From assembly GCF_000737785.1 (NCBI RefSeq), contig NZ_JPRO01000013.1, forward strand, positions 62,001 to 126,000: a stretch of DNA of 64,000 nucleotides. The letters are read 5' to 3'. A program made the translations under genes and the position numbers. Of the stretch, positions 16,904 through 25,793 are shown piece after piece. Below the pieces are notes generated by a model. That model saw only the letters and a list, made by a program, of their open reading frames with translations, had not been told where the DNA came from and searched no databases. Position 1 is the first letter of the stretch; each line of letters opens with the position of its first letter. This stretch comes from Chryseobacterium luteum (GTDB taxonomy: Bacteria; Bacteroidota; Bacteroidia; Flavobacteriales; Weeksellaceae).

Positions 16904-17509
16904 ATGAAAAAAGCGTTAATAATAGTAGATGTGCAGAATGATTTCTGTGAAGGTGGCGCATTAGCAGTTCCGGAAGCCAATGAGGTTATTCCCTACATCA
17001 ATCTTCTGATGGAAGAAAATGAATATGACCAGATCGTTCTTACCCAGGACTGGCATCCTGCCGACCATAAAAGTTTTGCGAGCAATAATAACAGAAAAGT
17101 AGGTGAAAGCATTATCCTGAACGGTGTACCGCAGTTTATGTGGCCGGATCATTGTGTCCAGGGAACTTTCGGGGCAGAATTTCATAAGGACCTGAACAGG
17201 GATAAGGTGACCCACATCATTCAAAAAGGGAAAAATACAGAAATCGACAGCTACAGCGGCTTTCAGGATAATAACCACTTTATGAAGACCGGACTGGACG
17301 ATTTTTTGAAGTATCATGAGATCCAGCTGCTTGAAGTTGTTGGTCTTGCATTGGATTACTGTGTAAAATTCACATGTACGGATGCCGTGGCCAACGGATA
17401 TATCACATGTCTGCATTTCAACGGGACCAAAGCAGTAAATGTAAAACCGGACAATGGCAAAGATGCTATTTATGAGATGCTCCAGAAAGGAATTACAGTT
17501 CTTGGATAG
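16904..17509 (+). CDS. pncA: Nicotinamidase
   Basis: 201 residues, an isochorismatase-fold hydrolase converting nicotinamide to nicotinate for NAD salvage. Catalytic residues are visible: Asp9 (VDVQNDF), a Lys in IQKGKNTE (108 or 110) and Cys153 (VVGLALDYCVKFT). Metal ligands are Asp49, His51 and His83. The ATG at 16904 is the start because MKKALIIVDVQNDF is the family N-terminus. The longer frame from 16745 runs through the dispersed repeat and has no homology. It has its own terminator. Confidence 0.95.
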   Translation: MKKALIIVDVQNDFCEGGALAVPEANEVIPYINLLMEENEYDQIVLTQDWHPADHKSFASNNNRKVGESIILNGVPQFMWPDHCVQGTFGAEFHKDLNRDKVTHIIQKGKNTEIDSYSGFQDNNHFMKTGLDDFLKYHEIQLLEVVGLALDYCVKFTCTDAVANGYITCLHFNGTKAVNVKPDNGKDAIYEMLQKGITVLG

Positions 17510-17566
17510 GTTGTAAATTATAAATGATGAGTGATCATTTTTAGAAATCCCATATCGTTAAAGTTA

Positions 17567-17602
17567 AAAAAAGGCGCAGAAATAAAATTTCTGCGCCTTT
17601 TT
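17567..17602 (+). terminator. Terminator of pncA
   Basis: AGGCGCAGAAAT (17572-17583) pairs perfectly with ATTTCTGCGCCT (17587-17598) around a 3-base loop. It is flanked by A and T runs, so it is usable on either strand between pncA and the convergent pseudouridine synthase. Confidence 0.85.
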
Positions 17603-17671
17603 AATCGTATAATTTCCTTAAGGTTTAAAGCTTAGCTTTCATAATGATTCAGAATCATTACTCACTTGCTA

Positions 17672-18856
17672 TTAAAGCATTTTAAGATTATTAACTTCCA
17701 GTTCTGTAAGGATTCTCCAGTGTCCACGTTTGATATTCTTTTTCGTAAGACCTGCAAACATCACTCTGTCCAAAGCTTCCACTTCATATCCAAGTCTCTG
17801 GAAAATTCTTCTGATCACACGGTTCCATCCGGTATGAATTTCAATACCTATTTCATTTTTCGGTTTTCCTTCAATGAACGAAATCTGGTCTACAATAGCT
17901 ACTCCTTCATCAAGGCGGATACCTTCTACGATCAGCTTCATGTCTTCATTGGTCAGTTTCTTATCCAGGGTTACATGGTAGATCTTTTTGGCATCAAAAG
18001 AAGGATGTGTCAGTTTTTTCGTCATATGCCCGTCGTTCGTTAAAAGAATAACTCCGGTGGTAGAACGGTCCAGTCTTCCTACAGGGAACAGGCGGTATGG
18101 CGATGCATTCGCTACCAGATCCATTACGGTTTTTCTGGCTTTGTCATCCTTAGTGGTAGAAATATATCCTTTCGGCTTATTTAAAAGCACATAAACCGGT
18201 TTTTCCGGCGTAATGCTCTGTCCGTCAAAAACAACTTTATCGGTTTTCTGAACCTGATACCCCATTTCACTTACCACTTGTCCGTTCACCTCTACCAGCC
18301 CCTGCGTGATCAGTTCGTCAGCTTCTCTTCTGCTGCAGATCCCGGAATTGGCGATATACTTGTTCAGACGGATGGTATCTTTATGAACATCTTTTTCAAT
18401 CTTGTTTAACCTTCTTTTCTGTACAAAAGATCTTGCCTTGTCATCATTTTTATCATCTCCGCTGGATGGCCTTCTTCCGTATTTCAGGCTGCCTCTTTCA
18501 TACTTGTCTCTGGTATCAAAACTTTTTCCGCCTCTTTTCGGAGCCGGTTTGCCGAAAGTCTTCCTTTCATTTCCTTCACTTGAATTGGTGATGTAAGCTC
18601 TGCTCTCGGTTTTTGATCCGGAATCTTCATCTCTGCCGGCAGTATTTTCTCCACTTCTTTTGAAAGGTTTCGGTTCAAACTTTGAATTATCCCCTTTTTT
18701 GTCAAAATTTCTGTCACCGGGCTTCGGAGAAGATTTTTTAAAAGGTTTTGATCCTGAAGAATTTCCAGGTCTAGAAGCACGAGAATCATCAGAACTTTTT
18801 CTTGTTGAAATTCTTGGTCTTTTTGGTCTTTCTGAATTATTGTTATCTCTGCTCAT
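17672..18856 (-). CDS. rRNA pseudouridine synthase (RsuA/RluB/RluF family)
   Basis: 394 residues. The first 150 or so are a disordered, Lys/Arg/Ser-rich extension (SERPKRPRISTRKSSDDSR...). An S4 RNA-binding domain follows (RLNKYIANSGICSRREADELI), then the catalytic domain with Asp in PVGRLDRSTTGVILLTND. The family makes one pseudouridine in 23S or 16S rRNA. RluB-like is most probable but is not proved by sequence alone. Long basic extensions are common in Bacteroidota homologues. Confidence 0.9.
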   Translation of the reverse strand: MSRDNNNSERPKRPRISTRKSSDDSRASRPGNSSGSKPFKKSSPKPGDRNFDKKGDNSKFEPKPFKRSGENTAGRDEDSGSKTESRAYITNSSEGNERKTFGKPAPKRGGKSFDTRDKYERGSLKYGRRPSSGDDKNDDKARSFVQKRRLNKIEKDVHKDTIRLNKYIANSGICSRREADELITQGLVEVNGQVVSEMGYQVQKTDKVVFDGQSITPEKPVYVLLNKPKGYISTTKDDKARKTVMDLVANASPYRLFPVGRLDRSTTGVILLTNDGHMTKKLTHPSFDAKKIYHVTLDKKLTNEDMKLIVEGIRLDEGVAIVDQISFIEGKPKNEIGIEIHTGWNRVIRRIFQRLGYEVEALDRVMFAGLTKKNIKRGHWRILTELEVNNLKML

Positions 18857-18870
18857 TCTAAAAATTTCTG

Positions 18871-18919
18871 CAAAGATAGTAATTTAGTTACGAGTTAAAA
18901 ATTAAGAATCATAACTTTG
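18871..18919. promoter_or_regulatory. Divergent -7 boxes for the pseudouridine synthase and aroB
   Basis: Minus-strand TATCTTTG at 18878-18871 lies 14 bp before the pseudouridine synthase start. Plus-strand TAACTTTG at 18912-18919 lies 38 bp before aroB. Both match TAnnTTTG. Confidence 0.5.
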
Positions 18920-18957
18920 CAGAATAGTTTTATTTTAATCTTAAAGAAACTCTGGTA

Positions 18958-20004
18958 ATGATAACAATATTAAACGATGATTTTTCTCAATTAAACAGCT
19001 TCCTTCACGAAAAATCTTTCAGTAAGATCTTTATTTTAGTTGATGAAAACACCCATGAATATTGTCTTCCTGTCCTTTTAGGCAACATGGAAACAGATTT
19101 AGGCTTTGAAATTTTAGAGATTGAAGCCGGTGAGGAAATGAAAAACATCCAGACTGCCAACCAGCTTTGGGAAATCCTTACTGAAATGCAGGCAGACAGA
19201 AAAGCACTTGTTATCAATCTTGGAGGCGGTGTCATCACGGATATGGGAGGTTTTGTGGCATCTACCTATAAAAGAGGAGTTCAGTTCATCAATATCCCTA
19301 CTACCCTTTTATCCATGTGTGATGCTTCTATCGGAGGGAAAACCGGGATAGATCTTATGCATTACAAAAATATGGTGGGAACTTTTGCGTTCCCTGAACA
19401 GATCTTTATTTATCCTAAGTTCCTGGAAACCCTTCCATTCAAAGAATTGAGAAGCGGTTTTGCCGAAATGCTGAAACACGGCCTTATTGCTGACAAAGCT
19501 CATTGGGAGAGTCTTATTCAGATTTATACGCTTGATACGGATGCGGTAGTTCCTCATATCCAGACTTCAATGGATATCAAGCAGGAGGTAGTGGAAAAGG
19601 ATTTTCATGAAAAGAACATCAGAAAGACCCTTAATTTCGGGCATACAATAGGGCATTCCGTAGAAAGTCTTTGTCTCAGCCAGGGAAATCCTATTCTTCA
19701 CGGTGAAGCAGTTGCTATGGGAATGATCTGTGAAGCCCATCTGGCCTATCTTGAAGATCTTATCCCGCATGAGGATGCAGCCGGCATTATTGAAAATATT
19801 CAGAGATACTACCCTTACCTTGATATAAGTGATTTTACGGACGAAAGTATTACTGCACTTCTATTGAATGATAAAAAGAATACGGACAGCAAAATTAATT
19901 TCTCCCTGCTTTCAGGGATAGGCTCGTGTACTTATGACCACCAGTGCAGCCAGGAAAACATTTTGAAATCTTTGGATTTTTACAGAAAACTGAATAATGC
20001 GTAA
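18958..20004 (+). CDS. aroB: 3-dehydroquinate synthase
   Basis: 348 residues, full length for the second shikimate-pathway enzyme. Clear family stretches are the NAD loop INLGGGVITDMGGFVASTYK, TTLLSMCDASIGGKTGID, and the zinc-site residues in RSGFAEMLKHGLI, FGHTIGHSVE and HGEAVAMGM. It is a single gene with its own promoter and a 267-bp downstream gap before the porin genes. Confidence 0.96.
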   Translation: MITILNDDFSQLNSFLHEKSFSKIFILVDENTHEYCLPVLLGNMETDLGFEILEIEAGEEMKNIQTANQLWEILTEMQADRKALVINLGGGVITDMGGFVASTYKRGVQFINIPTTLLSMCDASIGGKTGIDLMHYKNMVGTFAFPEQIFIYPKFLETLPFKELRSGFAEMLKHGLIADKAHWESLIQIYTLDTDAVVPHIQTSMDIKQEVVEKDFHEKNIRKTLNFGHTIGHSVESLCLSQGNPILHGEAVAMGMICEAHLAYLEDLIPHEDAAGIIENIQRYYPYLDISDFTDESITALLLNDKKNTDSKINFSLLSGIGSCTYDHQCSQENILKSLDFYRKLNNA

Positions 20005-20168
20005 TCTGTCTGCATAAATCATTTCATACTTTTATAATGACAATAATTTAGATTTTATCTAAACAAACGTTTGATGTAATTTTTAAACAACTATAAATCA
20101 ACTAGTTAATTTAAATACAGCTTATATTCGGGGTGTATTTTTTACTGATTTTTGTCATGTTTTCTGTT

Positions 20169-20186
20169 TTTGGCAAGCAATTTGGA
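20169..20186 (+). promoter_or_regulatory. Sigma-54-like promoter of porin gene 1
   Basis: TTTGGCAAGCAATTTGGA has GG at 20172-20173 and GG at 20184-20185, separated by ten bases, the -24/-12 spacing. The canonical -12 GC is GG here. The predicted transcript starts about 75 bases before the ATG. The same layout precedes the two paralogues. Confidence 0.45.
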
Positions 20187-20271
20187 AGATACTCTGCGTC
20201 AAACTCAGTAGTAAGGTTTGGCAGTAGTAAAATTTAAAATTAGAAATAGTAAATATTAAAAAATTAAAGTT

Positions 20272-20910
20272 ATGAAAAAGTTAATTTTAGGATTAGCAGT
20301 AACTGCAAGTTCACTGGCTTTCGCTCAACAGACTACTCCAACAACATCTTCTAACCCGGTAACATTTGGTGTAAAAGGTGGAATGAACGTATCTTCTCTT
20401 TCTAAAGATGAAACTTTAGATGATCAAAAATCTAAGATAGGATTCAATGCGGGTGTATTTGCTAACATTCCAGTAGCAGAGTCATTCAGTGTTCAGCCTG
20501 AGGTATTGTACTCTCAGTATGGTTCTAAAGCAGACTATACTGTATTGGGAAATAAGTATTCTTCTTCAACTAAATTAGATTATATCGCAGTACCGGTAAT
20601 GTTCCAGTACAACTTTATCCCTAATCTTTATGTAGAAGCAGGTCCGGAATTTGGTTTCATGGTAAGTGCAAAAAATAAGATTAAAAATGAAACTAACGGG
20701 AACTCCTCTACTTCAGACAACTACAAAGATGATTTAAAAACATTCAACTTTGGTATCGGTCTTGGTGCAGGATATTACTTCACTGACAACTTTGGAATTA
20801 CGGCAAGATATGTTGCTGGTCTTACAGACGTTGCGAAAGACAGACCTAACGGATCTGATGCAACAAGAAACAACACATTCCAGGTAGGATTAGCTTATAA
20901 ATTCAAATAG
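20272..20910 (+). CDS. Outer-membrane beta-barrel (porin-family) protein 1
   Basis: 212 residues: signal peptide (MKKLILGLAVTASSLAFAQ), then an eight-strand-type beta barrel with PVTFGVKGGMNVSSLSKDE, GFNAGVFANIPVAESFSVQPEVLYSQ-type strands, YVEAGPEFG, and a terminal strand ending in FK that suits BAM-dependent insertion. It belongs to the outer-membrane beta-barrel family of Bacteroidota. The transported substrate, if any, is unknown. It is the first of three tandem paralogues, each with a separate promoter and terminator. Confidence 0.88.
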   Translation: MKKLILGLAVTASSLAFAQQTTPTTSSNPVTFGVKGGMNVSSLSKDETLDDQKSKIGFNAGVFANIPVAESFSVQPEVLYSQYGSKADYTVLGNKYSSSTKLDYIAVPVMFQYNFIPNLYVEAGPEFGFMVSAKNKIKNETNGNSSTSDNYKDDLKTFNFGIGLGAGYYFTDNFGITARYVAGLTDVAKDRPNGSDATRNNTFQVGLAYKFK

Positions 20911-20955
20911 TAAGCTTCAACATTCAGAAAAAACAAATTTTATATTCAATAAGAA

Positions 20956-20985
20956 GCCGGATTATTTATTTAATCCGGTTTTTTT
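20956..20985 (+). terminator. Terminator after porin gene 1
   Basis: CCGGATTA and TAATCCGG form a perfect stem around a short loop, followed by a T-run at 20979-20985. Confidence 0.8.
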
Positions 20986-21124
20986 ATGACGCTATCGCAA
21001 TTTGATGTTTTGTCAATTCTATACAGCCTATTTATTCAAACTTATTTCATTAGAAAAAAAATCAGGCTTCGATGCATTATGTCTTATTTTCCCTATTGAA
21101 TATGATTCTTATCAGTTTATTCTC

Positions 21125-21143
21125 TTTGGCGGGAATTTTGATG
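21125..21143 (+). promoter_or_regulatory. Sigma-54-like promoter of porin gene 2
   Basis: TTTGGCGGGAATTTTGAT has GG at 21128-21129 and a G at 21140, with ten bases between them. This is the weakest of the three: the -12 C is A. The predicted start site is about 20 bases before the ATG at 21175. Confidence 0.35.
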
Positions 21144-21174
21144 CACTGTGGAGACAAGTTTAAACTTAAAAACC

Positions 21175-21858
21175 ATGAAAAAACTAATTTTAGGATTAGC
21201 ATTTGCAGGAAGCCTTTTGGTTCATGCACAAGAAAAAACTAAATCTTCTTCTCCTGTTACTTTCGGAGTAAAAGCAGGACTCAACGCTTCTACTCTTTCC
21301 CAATATGATGGATATGACGGGTATGATAACGATCAGAAAATGAAAGCCGGTTTTAATGCAGGGGTATTCGTTAATATTCCGGTAGCAGAGAAATTCAGTA
21401 TCCAGCCGGAACTTCTTTTTAACCAGTTAGGTTCGAAATCTGAAGAAAAATATGAGTTTTTCATTAACTCCGATGTATTAAGACAGAAGTTCGATTATAA
21501 AACAACCCTTAACTACCTTTCGCTGCCTGTAATGGTACAATATAACATTCTTCCTCAGCTTTATGTAGAAGCGGGTCCGGAATTCGGAATTTTACTGAGC
21601 GGTAAAACAAAAGGAGATGCCACTATGACTAATATTTCCGGAAACACCAGCACACAGAGCTTTTCAAACAACATTTCAAAAGATATTCTTAATAAATTCA
21701 ATTTTGGAATCGGTATAGGAGCCGGGTATTACTTTACTCAAAATCTTGCTGCAACGGCAAGGTTCACAGCAGGTATTACAGACGTTTACAAGCACAACAC
21801 CGGAGATGCTATCAGAAACAATGCAGTTCAGATTGGTTTAGCTTACAAATTCAAGTAG
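21175..21858 (+). CDS. Outer-membrane beta-barrel (porin-family) protein 2
   Basis: 227 residues from the ATG at 21175 (MKKLILGLAFAGSLLVHAQ is a normal signal peptide). The in-frame ATG at 21148 would add nine polar residues before it and is unlikely. The barrel is homologous to protein 1 throughout: PVTFGVKAGLNASTLSQ, AGFNAGVFVNIPVAEKFSIQ, YVEAGPEFGILLSG, ending LAYKFK. It adds a YDGYDGYDND loop after the first strand. Confidence 0.88.
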   Translation: MKKLILGLAFAGSLLVHAQEKTKSSSPVTFGVKAGLNASTLSQYDGYDGYDNDQKMKAGFNAGVFVNIPVAEKFSIQPELLFNQLGSKSEEKYEFFINSDVLRQKFDYKTTLNYLSLPVMVQYNILPQLYVEAGPEFGILLSGKTKGDATMTNISGNTSTQSFSNNISKDILNKFNFGIGIGAGYYFTQNLAATARFTAGITDVYKHNTGDAIRNNAVQIGLAYKFK

Positions 21859-21878
21859 ATATATATTATTTTCAAATT

Positions 21879-21913
21879 AATGCCGGGCTCTTTTAGGAGT
21901 CCGGCATTTTTAT
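21879..21913 (+). terminator. Terminator after porin gene 2
   Basis: AATGCCGGGCTC and GAGTCCGGCATT pair with one G-T wobble around a TTTTAG loop, followed by T residues. The rest of the 413-bp gap 21859-22271 holds only the promoter of porin gene 3. Confidence 0.8.
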
Positions 21914-22190
21914 TTTCACTGAATCATCATTTTTAAATGGAAGATATGTTTATTTTTAGGATGAAAGAAGTTTATTTTTCATAAAACGTCTCAATAATCC
22001 TGTTCATTTTTTATACTATTTCTTCAATTTTAACTCTATGTTGAATTGTCATTCATAAAATCAATTTAGTTTAAAATCATTGCTTCAAATCAGATTTTCA
22101 TCATATAGTTTTCATAAAAACAGTTAAAAAAATAAAGTCTGAAATAGTGAAACATCCTCTGTAAGTTCCTTGATATAAGGGTTTTGGAAG

Positions 22191-22209
22191 TTTGGCAAGC
22201 GTTTTGCAA
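22191..22209 (+). promoter_or_regulatory. Sigma-54-like promoter of porin gene 3
   Basis: TTTGGCAAGCGTTTTGCA is the best match of the three, with GG at 22194-22195 and GC at 22206-22207, exactly ten bases apart as in TGGCAC-N5-TTGC. The ATG follows about 53 bases after the predicted start. Confidence 0.55.
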
Positions 22210-22271
22210 AATAAATCAAGTCTGGTTGAAAAATCAGATGAGAAGTAAATAGTAAAATTAAAAATAAAATT

Positions 22272-22997
22272 ATGAAGAAGTTATTTCTAGGGTTGGCAGT
22301 TACTGCCAGCATGATGATGTTTGCTCAGGAAACACAAAAAACACAAGAAACAAAAGCAGTAAATCCAGACCCGATCAAAAAAGAAAAACAGCCTATAAGA
22401 TTCGGTATTAAGGCAGGAGGAAACTCTTCTTATTTCAGTGAACAGAAATTAAGCCTTGATAACCAGAAAATAGGATTCCATGCCGGGGTTTTAGTTAATA
22501 TTCCACTTTCTCAGAAATTCAGCTTACAGCCGGAGGTTTTATATAACCAGTTAGGGGCAAAAAGCGTGCTCTCATCTACGGATGTAACCGTTGGTGAAAC
22601 GAACATTAAAACAAAAAGCGACTATAAAACTACCATGAACTATATTTCAGTTCCTTTAATGGTACAGATGAGACCTACGGAGAGGTTTTATGTGGAAGCA
22701 GGACCTGAATTCAGTTATTTCATTAACGGGAAAAATTCCGGAAACAGCTCTATTTCTACCACGACAGGAGGTATTACAACCACTCAGTCCGTATCTAATT
22801 CTGAAGACATCAATAAAGATGATGTTAATAAGTTTAATTTAGGTCTTGGTTTAGGTCTTGGGTATGATATTACTCAAAACCTTGGGATCAACGCAAGATA
22901 CATCAACAGTCTTACGGATATGAGAAACCAAAAGCCTGAGGGAACTGAGCCACTGAACCACAGAGCGTTTCAGCTAGGTTTGAATTATAAATTCTAA
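22272..22997 (+). CDS. Outer-membrane beta-barrel (porin-family) protein 3
   Basis: 241 residues with signal peptide MKKLFLGLAVTASMMMFAQ, a polar spacer (about 20-45), then the same barrel pattern as its two upstream neighbours (IRFGIKAGGNSSYFSEQ, YVEAGPEFSYFING, terminal LGLNYKF). It is the most diverged copy. The loop before the last four strands is Ser/Thr-rich (SSISTTTGGITTTQS). Confidence 0.88.
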   Translation: MKKLFLGLAVTASMMMFAQETQKTQETKAVNPDPIKKEKQPIRFGIKAGGNSSYFSEQKLSLDNQKIGFHAGVLVNIPLSQKFSLQPEVLYNQLGAKSVLSSTDVTVGETNIKTKSDYKTTMNYISVPLMVQMRPTERFYVEAGPEFSYFINGKNSGNSSISTTTGGITTTQSVSNSEDINKDDVNKFNLGLGLGLGYDITQNLGINARYINSLTDMRNQKPEGTEPLNHRAFQLGLNYKF

Positions 22998-23026
22998 CAC
23001 AGACAATCAATTATTTAACCTATAGT

Positions 23027-23068
23027 AAAGGCCGGATTTAACAAGTTAAATCCGGCCTTTCGTTTTTT
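23027..23068 (+). terminator. Bidirectional terminator, porin 3 / purF
   Basis: A perfect 16-bp stem (AAAGGCCGGATTTAAC with its complement, 23027-23060) closes a 2-base loop and is followed by T-rich sequence. It lies between convergent genes. Confidence 0.85.
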
Positions 23069-23080
23069 ATTGATGTGGAA

Positions 23081-24580
23081 TTAATTGAATAATTCTATCT
23101 CCTCTCCTTTTTCTACCGGGTATTTTTCCGTAAAGCAGCCAAAGCAGTGGTTTGAAGATCCTAAAATTTCTTTCAGGTTATCTGTGCTTAAGAACTCTAA
23201 TGAATCTACCCCCAGATAATCTCTAAGCTCTTCGGTCGTCATATTGGCAGAAATCAAATCATCTTTTGAAGGTGTATCGATTCCCAAATAACAAGGCGCA
23301 ATAATTGGAGGAGAGACACTTCTGAAGTGAATTTCCTTAACGCCTGCATCCTTTAAAATTTTAACCAATCTTTTAGACGTAGTTCCACGAACGATTGAAT
23401 CATCAATGATTACTACTCTTTTGTCTTTGATCTCTGAGATGATCGGGTTTAGTTTAAGGTTCACGACTCTTTCTCTCATCTCCTGGGTAGGTACGATGAA
23501 GCTTCTTCCGATGTACCTGTTTTTAATCAGAACCGGACGGAAAGGTATTCCGGAAGCTTTTGAGAAGCCTATGGCAGCAGGAACTCCCGAATCAGGAACT
23601 CCAATTACAATATCAGCTTCTACAGGTGCCTGATGCCAGATCTTTTCACCGGATTTCTCTCTGATCTCATATACATTGATGTTTTCTAAGGTAGAGTCAG
23701 GTCTTGCAAAATAAATATATTCAAATGAACATATTCTCTGTTTTCCTTTTGCTTCATTCACCATATAAGACTGAAGTTTTCCAGGCTCATTTTCGTTGGT
23801 ATAAATGATCTCCCCCGGAAGAATATCACGCACATACTGTGCTCCTACAGCATCCAGCGCAACAGATTCAGAAGCTACCACATAGGTTTTTTCGTCAACA
23901 GCTCCTAAGACCAATGGACGGATCCCGTTGAAATCCCTGAAAGCAAAGAATTTATTTCTCGTCATTCCCACTACGGAATATGCGCCTTCAATTTTCTCCA
24001 TGGTCGCTTTGATGGCTCCACGAAGTCCCAGGTCAAGATTTTTCTGGATCAATCTTAAAATAACCTCAGAATCAGAAGTAGCTCTGAACACTACGCCTTC
24101 AGCCTCCAATTCATTTTTTAATTCTCTCGCATTGGTAAGGTTACCGTTATGCGCTATAGAAAGAATAATCTGGTCGTATTCGTTTTTCGCGAAGAACGGC
24201 TGGAAATTATATTTCTTTTTGTCTCCTGCAGTGGTATAACGGGTATGCCCGATTGCAGAATTTCCCATAAAAGCTTCAGGTTCCTGAATTTCTTTATAAA
24301 CGTCCAAAACCAGTCCTTCATCCTTCATGTTCGTGATCTTTCCGTCTTTTAAAACGGAAATACCGCAGGCTTCCTGTCCTCTGTGCTGAAGGGCAAAAAG
24401 TCCGAACTGTGAAAGAGAAAATGTGTCCAGGTCATTATCAGAATACAACCCGAAGATCCCGCACTCCTCATTGGGAGCATCCAGTCTTTCCTCTTCCTGT
24501 GTTCTGAAAAGATTCCTCCCGTAGGTCTGGTCTTTAAACTGTTTTAAATATTCACTTTTATGAATGTCTAAACTTTTCAT
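23081..24580 (-). CDS. purF: Amidophosphoribosyltransferase
   Basis: 499 residues. A propeptide-like N-terminus (about 38 residues) precedes the catalytic Cys in EECGIFGLYS, so it is probably processed to expose Cys as residue 1. The glutaminase domain has HRGQEACGI and GHTRYTTAGD. The PRTase domain has VVIIDDSIVRGTTSKRLV. It makes 5-phosphoribosylamine from PRPP and glutamine, the first committed purine step. It is last in the purC-cassette-purF stretch. Confidence 0.96.
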   Translation of the reverse strand: MKSLDIHKSEYLKQFKDQTYGRNLFRTQEEERLDAPNEECGIFGLYSDNDLDTFSLSQFGLFALQHRGQEACGISVLKDGKITNMKDEGLVLDVYKEIQEPEAFMGNSAIGHTRYTTAGDKKKYNFQPFFAKNEYDQIILSIAHNGNLTNARELKNELEAEGVVFRATSDSEVILRLIQKNLDLGLRGAIKATMEKIEGAYSVVGMTRNKFFAFRDFNGIRPLVLGAVDEKTYVVASESVALDAVGAQYVRDILPGEIIYTNENEPGKLQSYMVNEAKGKQRICSFEYIYFARPDSTLENINVYEIREKSGEKIWHQAPVEADIVIGVPDSGVPAAIGFSKASGIPFRPVLIKNRYIGRSFIVPTQEMRERVVNLKLNPIISEIKDKRVVIIDDSIVRGTTSKRLVKILKDAGVKEIHFRSVSPPIIAPCYLGIDTPSKDDLISANMTTEELRDYLGVDSLEFLSTDNLKEILGSSNHCFGCFTEKYPVEKGEEIELFN

Positions 24581-24596
24581 TTCTATTTTTTCTAAA

Positions 24597-25030
24597 TTAG
24601 AAGTTAGATATTAGATGTTAGAAATTAGTCTAAGTTAACTTCAATTATAATTTTAAACTTGTCTTCAATGAATAAATCATTTTCTGTATCTCAGTTAAAA
24701 GTTCTTTTAAAGGGATTATTTTAGCTTCGGAAATAAAATTTAAATCTATTAATAATTGTAACTGAGTTTGTAATTCATAAGTTGAGCCAAACGCAATTCC
24801 AAGAAATTGATAAAATTCATTCTTATTATTTCTTCCCGCTCCTTCTGCAATATTTGAAGGTATTGAAACAGCACATCGTCTAATTTGAGACAGTAAACCA
24901 AATTTTTCTTCATTTGGCAATTCTGCAGTAATTAAATAAACTTCTTTTACTAAAGCCATTGATTTACTCCAAACTTTAAGATCTTCTATCCGGTGCGATT
25001 TCATACTAACCTCTAATATCTAACTTCTAA
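24597..25030 (-). mobile_element. IVS-like cassette: four-helix-bundle gene between 25-bp inverted repeats
   Basis: The arms 24597-24621 and 25006-25030 are inverted copies with one mismatch (core TAGAAGTTAGATATTAG). The right arm ends one base before the start codon of the enclosed gene and supplies its Shine-Dalgarno-like GAGG. The left arm begins 23 bp after its stop. The RNA would fold into one long stem with the gene in the loop, like intervening sequences of 23S rRNA that carry related genes. The mobile nature is inferred; no target duplication was identified. Confidence 0.55.
24645..25004 (-). CDS. Four-helix-bundle protein (23S rRNA intervening-sequence family)
   Basis: 119 residues with the family signature: LKVWSKSMALVKEVYLIT, LSQIRRCAVSIPSNIAEGAGR, and FLGIAFGSTYELQTQLQL. 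This family occurs inside 23S rRNA intervening sequences and as scattered genes in Bacteroidota; related Avd proteins assist diversity-generating retroelements. No reverse transcriptase or variable repeat is nearby, so an Avd role is unlikely. It is bounded by inverted repeats and inserted between purC and purF. Function unknown. Confidence 0.9.
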   Translation of the reverse strand: MKSHRIEDLKVWSKSMALVKEVYLITAELPNEEKFGLLSQIRRCAVSIPSNIAEGAGRNNKNEFYQFLGIAFGSTYELQTQLQLLIDLNFISEAKIIPLKELLTEIQKMIYSLKTSLKL

Positions 25031-25040
25031 CTTCTAAAAT

Positions 25041-25760
25041 TTACTTACCAAGTAAATTTTTCAATCTGTTGTAGATCTCAACGTAAGCTTCAGTTACTTC
25101 TCCAAGATCTCTTCTGAATCTGTCTTTATCCAGTTTCTTCATAGTATCCTTGTCCCAAAGTCTGCAAGTATCAGGAGAAATTTCGTCTGCCAGGATGATC
25201 TCACCATCTGCTGTTTTTCCTAATTCAATTTTAAAATCAACCAGGATAATGTTCATTTTATCAAAAAGATCGATCAGGATTTCGTTGATATCGGAAGTAA
25301 GCTCATACATTTCATCAAGCTCCTCATACGTTGCTGCACCTAAGAAAACGGCATGGTGATCGTTGATAAGCGGATCTCCCAATTCATCTTTTTTGTAGCA
25401 GATATCGAAGATGGTAACAGGAGATTTAATTCCTTCTTCCACTCCCAGTCTTTGAGCCATGCTTCCTGCAGAATAGTTTCTTACAACCATTTCCAATGGA
25501 ATGATGGATACTTTTTTTACCAGCTGCTCTCTCTCGTTCAATTGTTTTATGAAATGAGTTTTAACCCCTTTTTCATTTAAGTATTCAAAAATAAGAGTGG
25601 TGATAGCGTTGTTCATTTCGCCTTTCAAATCAACAGATCCTCTTTTCTGAGCATTAAATGCTGTAGCGTCGTCTTTAAAACGTACCACTACTTCATTAGG
25701 ATTATCGGTAGCAAATACCTGTTTTGCTTTACCTTCGTACAACATTTCTTTCTTTTCCAT
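25041..25760 (-). CDS. purC: Phosphoribosylaminoimidazole-succinocarboxamide synthase
   Basis: 239 residues, typical SAICAR synthetase length. Diagnostic stretches are [10 protein letters not shown] (5-14), [34 protein letters not shown], and [14 protein letters not shown]. It ligates aspartate to CAIR using ATP. It lies 33 bp downstream of the DUF3307 gene and 36 bp upstream of the four-helix cassette, followed by purF, so the purine genes may share a transcript interrupted by the cassette. Confidence 0.96.
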   Translation of the reverse strand: MEKKEMLYEGKAKQVFATDNPNEVVVRFKDDATAFNAQKRGSVDLKGEMNNAITTLIFEYLNEKGVKTHFIKQLNEREQLVKKVSIIPLEMVVRNYSAGSMAQRLGVEEGIKSPVTIFDICYKKDELGDPLINDHHAVFLGAATYEELDEMYELTSDINEILIDLFDKMNIILVDFKIELGKTADGEIILADEISPDTCRLWDKDTMKKLDKDRFRRDLGEVTEAYVEIYNRLKNLLGK

Positions 25761-25793
25761 TTCTAAATTCGTATTAGTTAGATTTATTTTATA

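Noticed and set aside
18484-18789. Second minus-strand open frame overlapping the pseudouridine synthase N-terminus
   Set aside because: It is an out-of-frame shadow of the low-complexity basic extension.
24645-25004. Avd of a diversity-generating retroelement
   Set aside because: No reverse transcriptase, template repeat or variable repeat is present nearby; the inverted repeats fit an IVS-like unit better.
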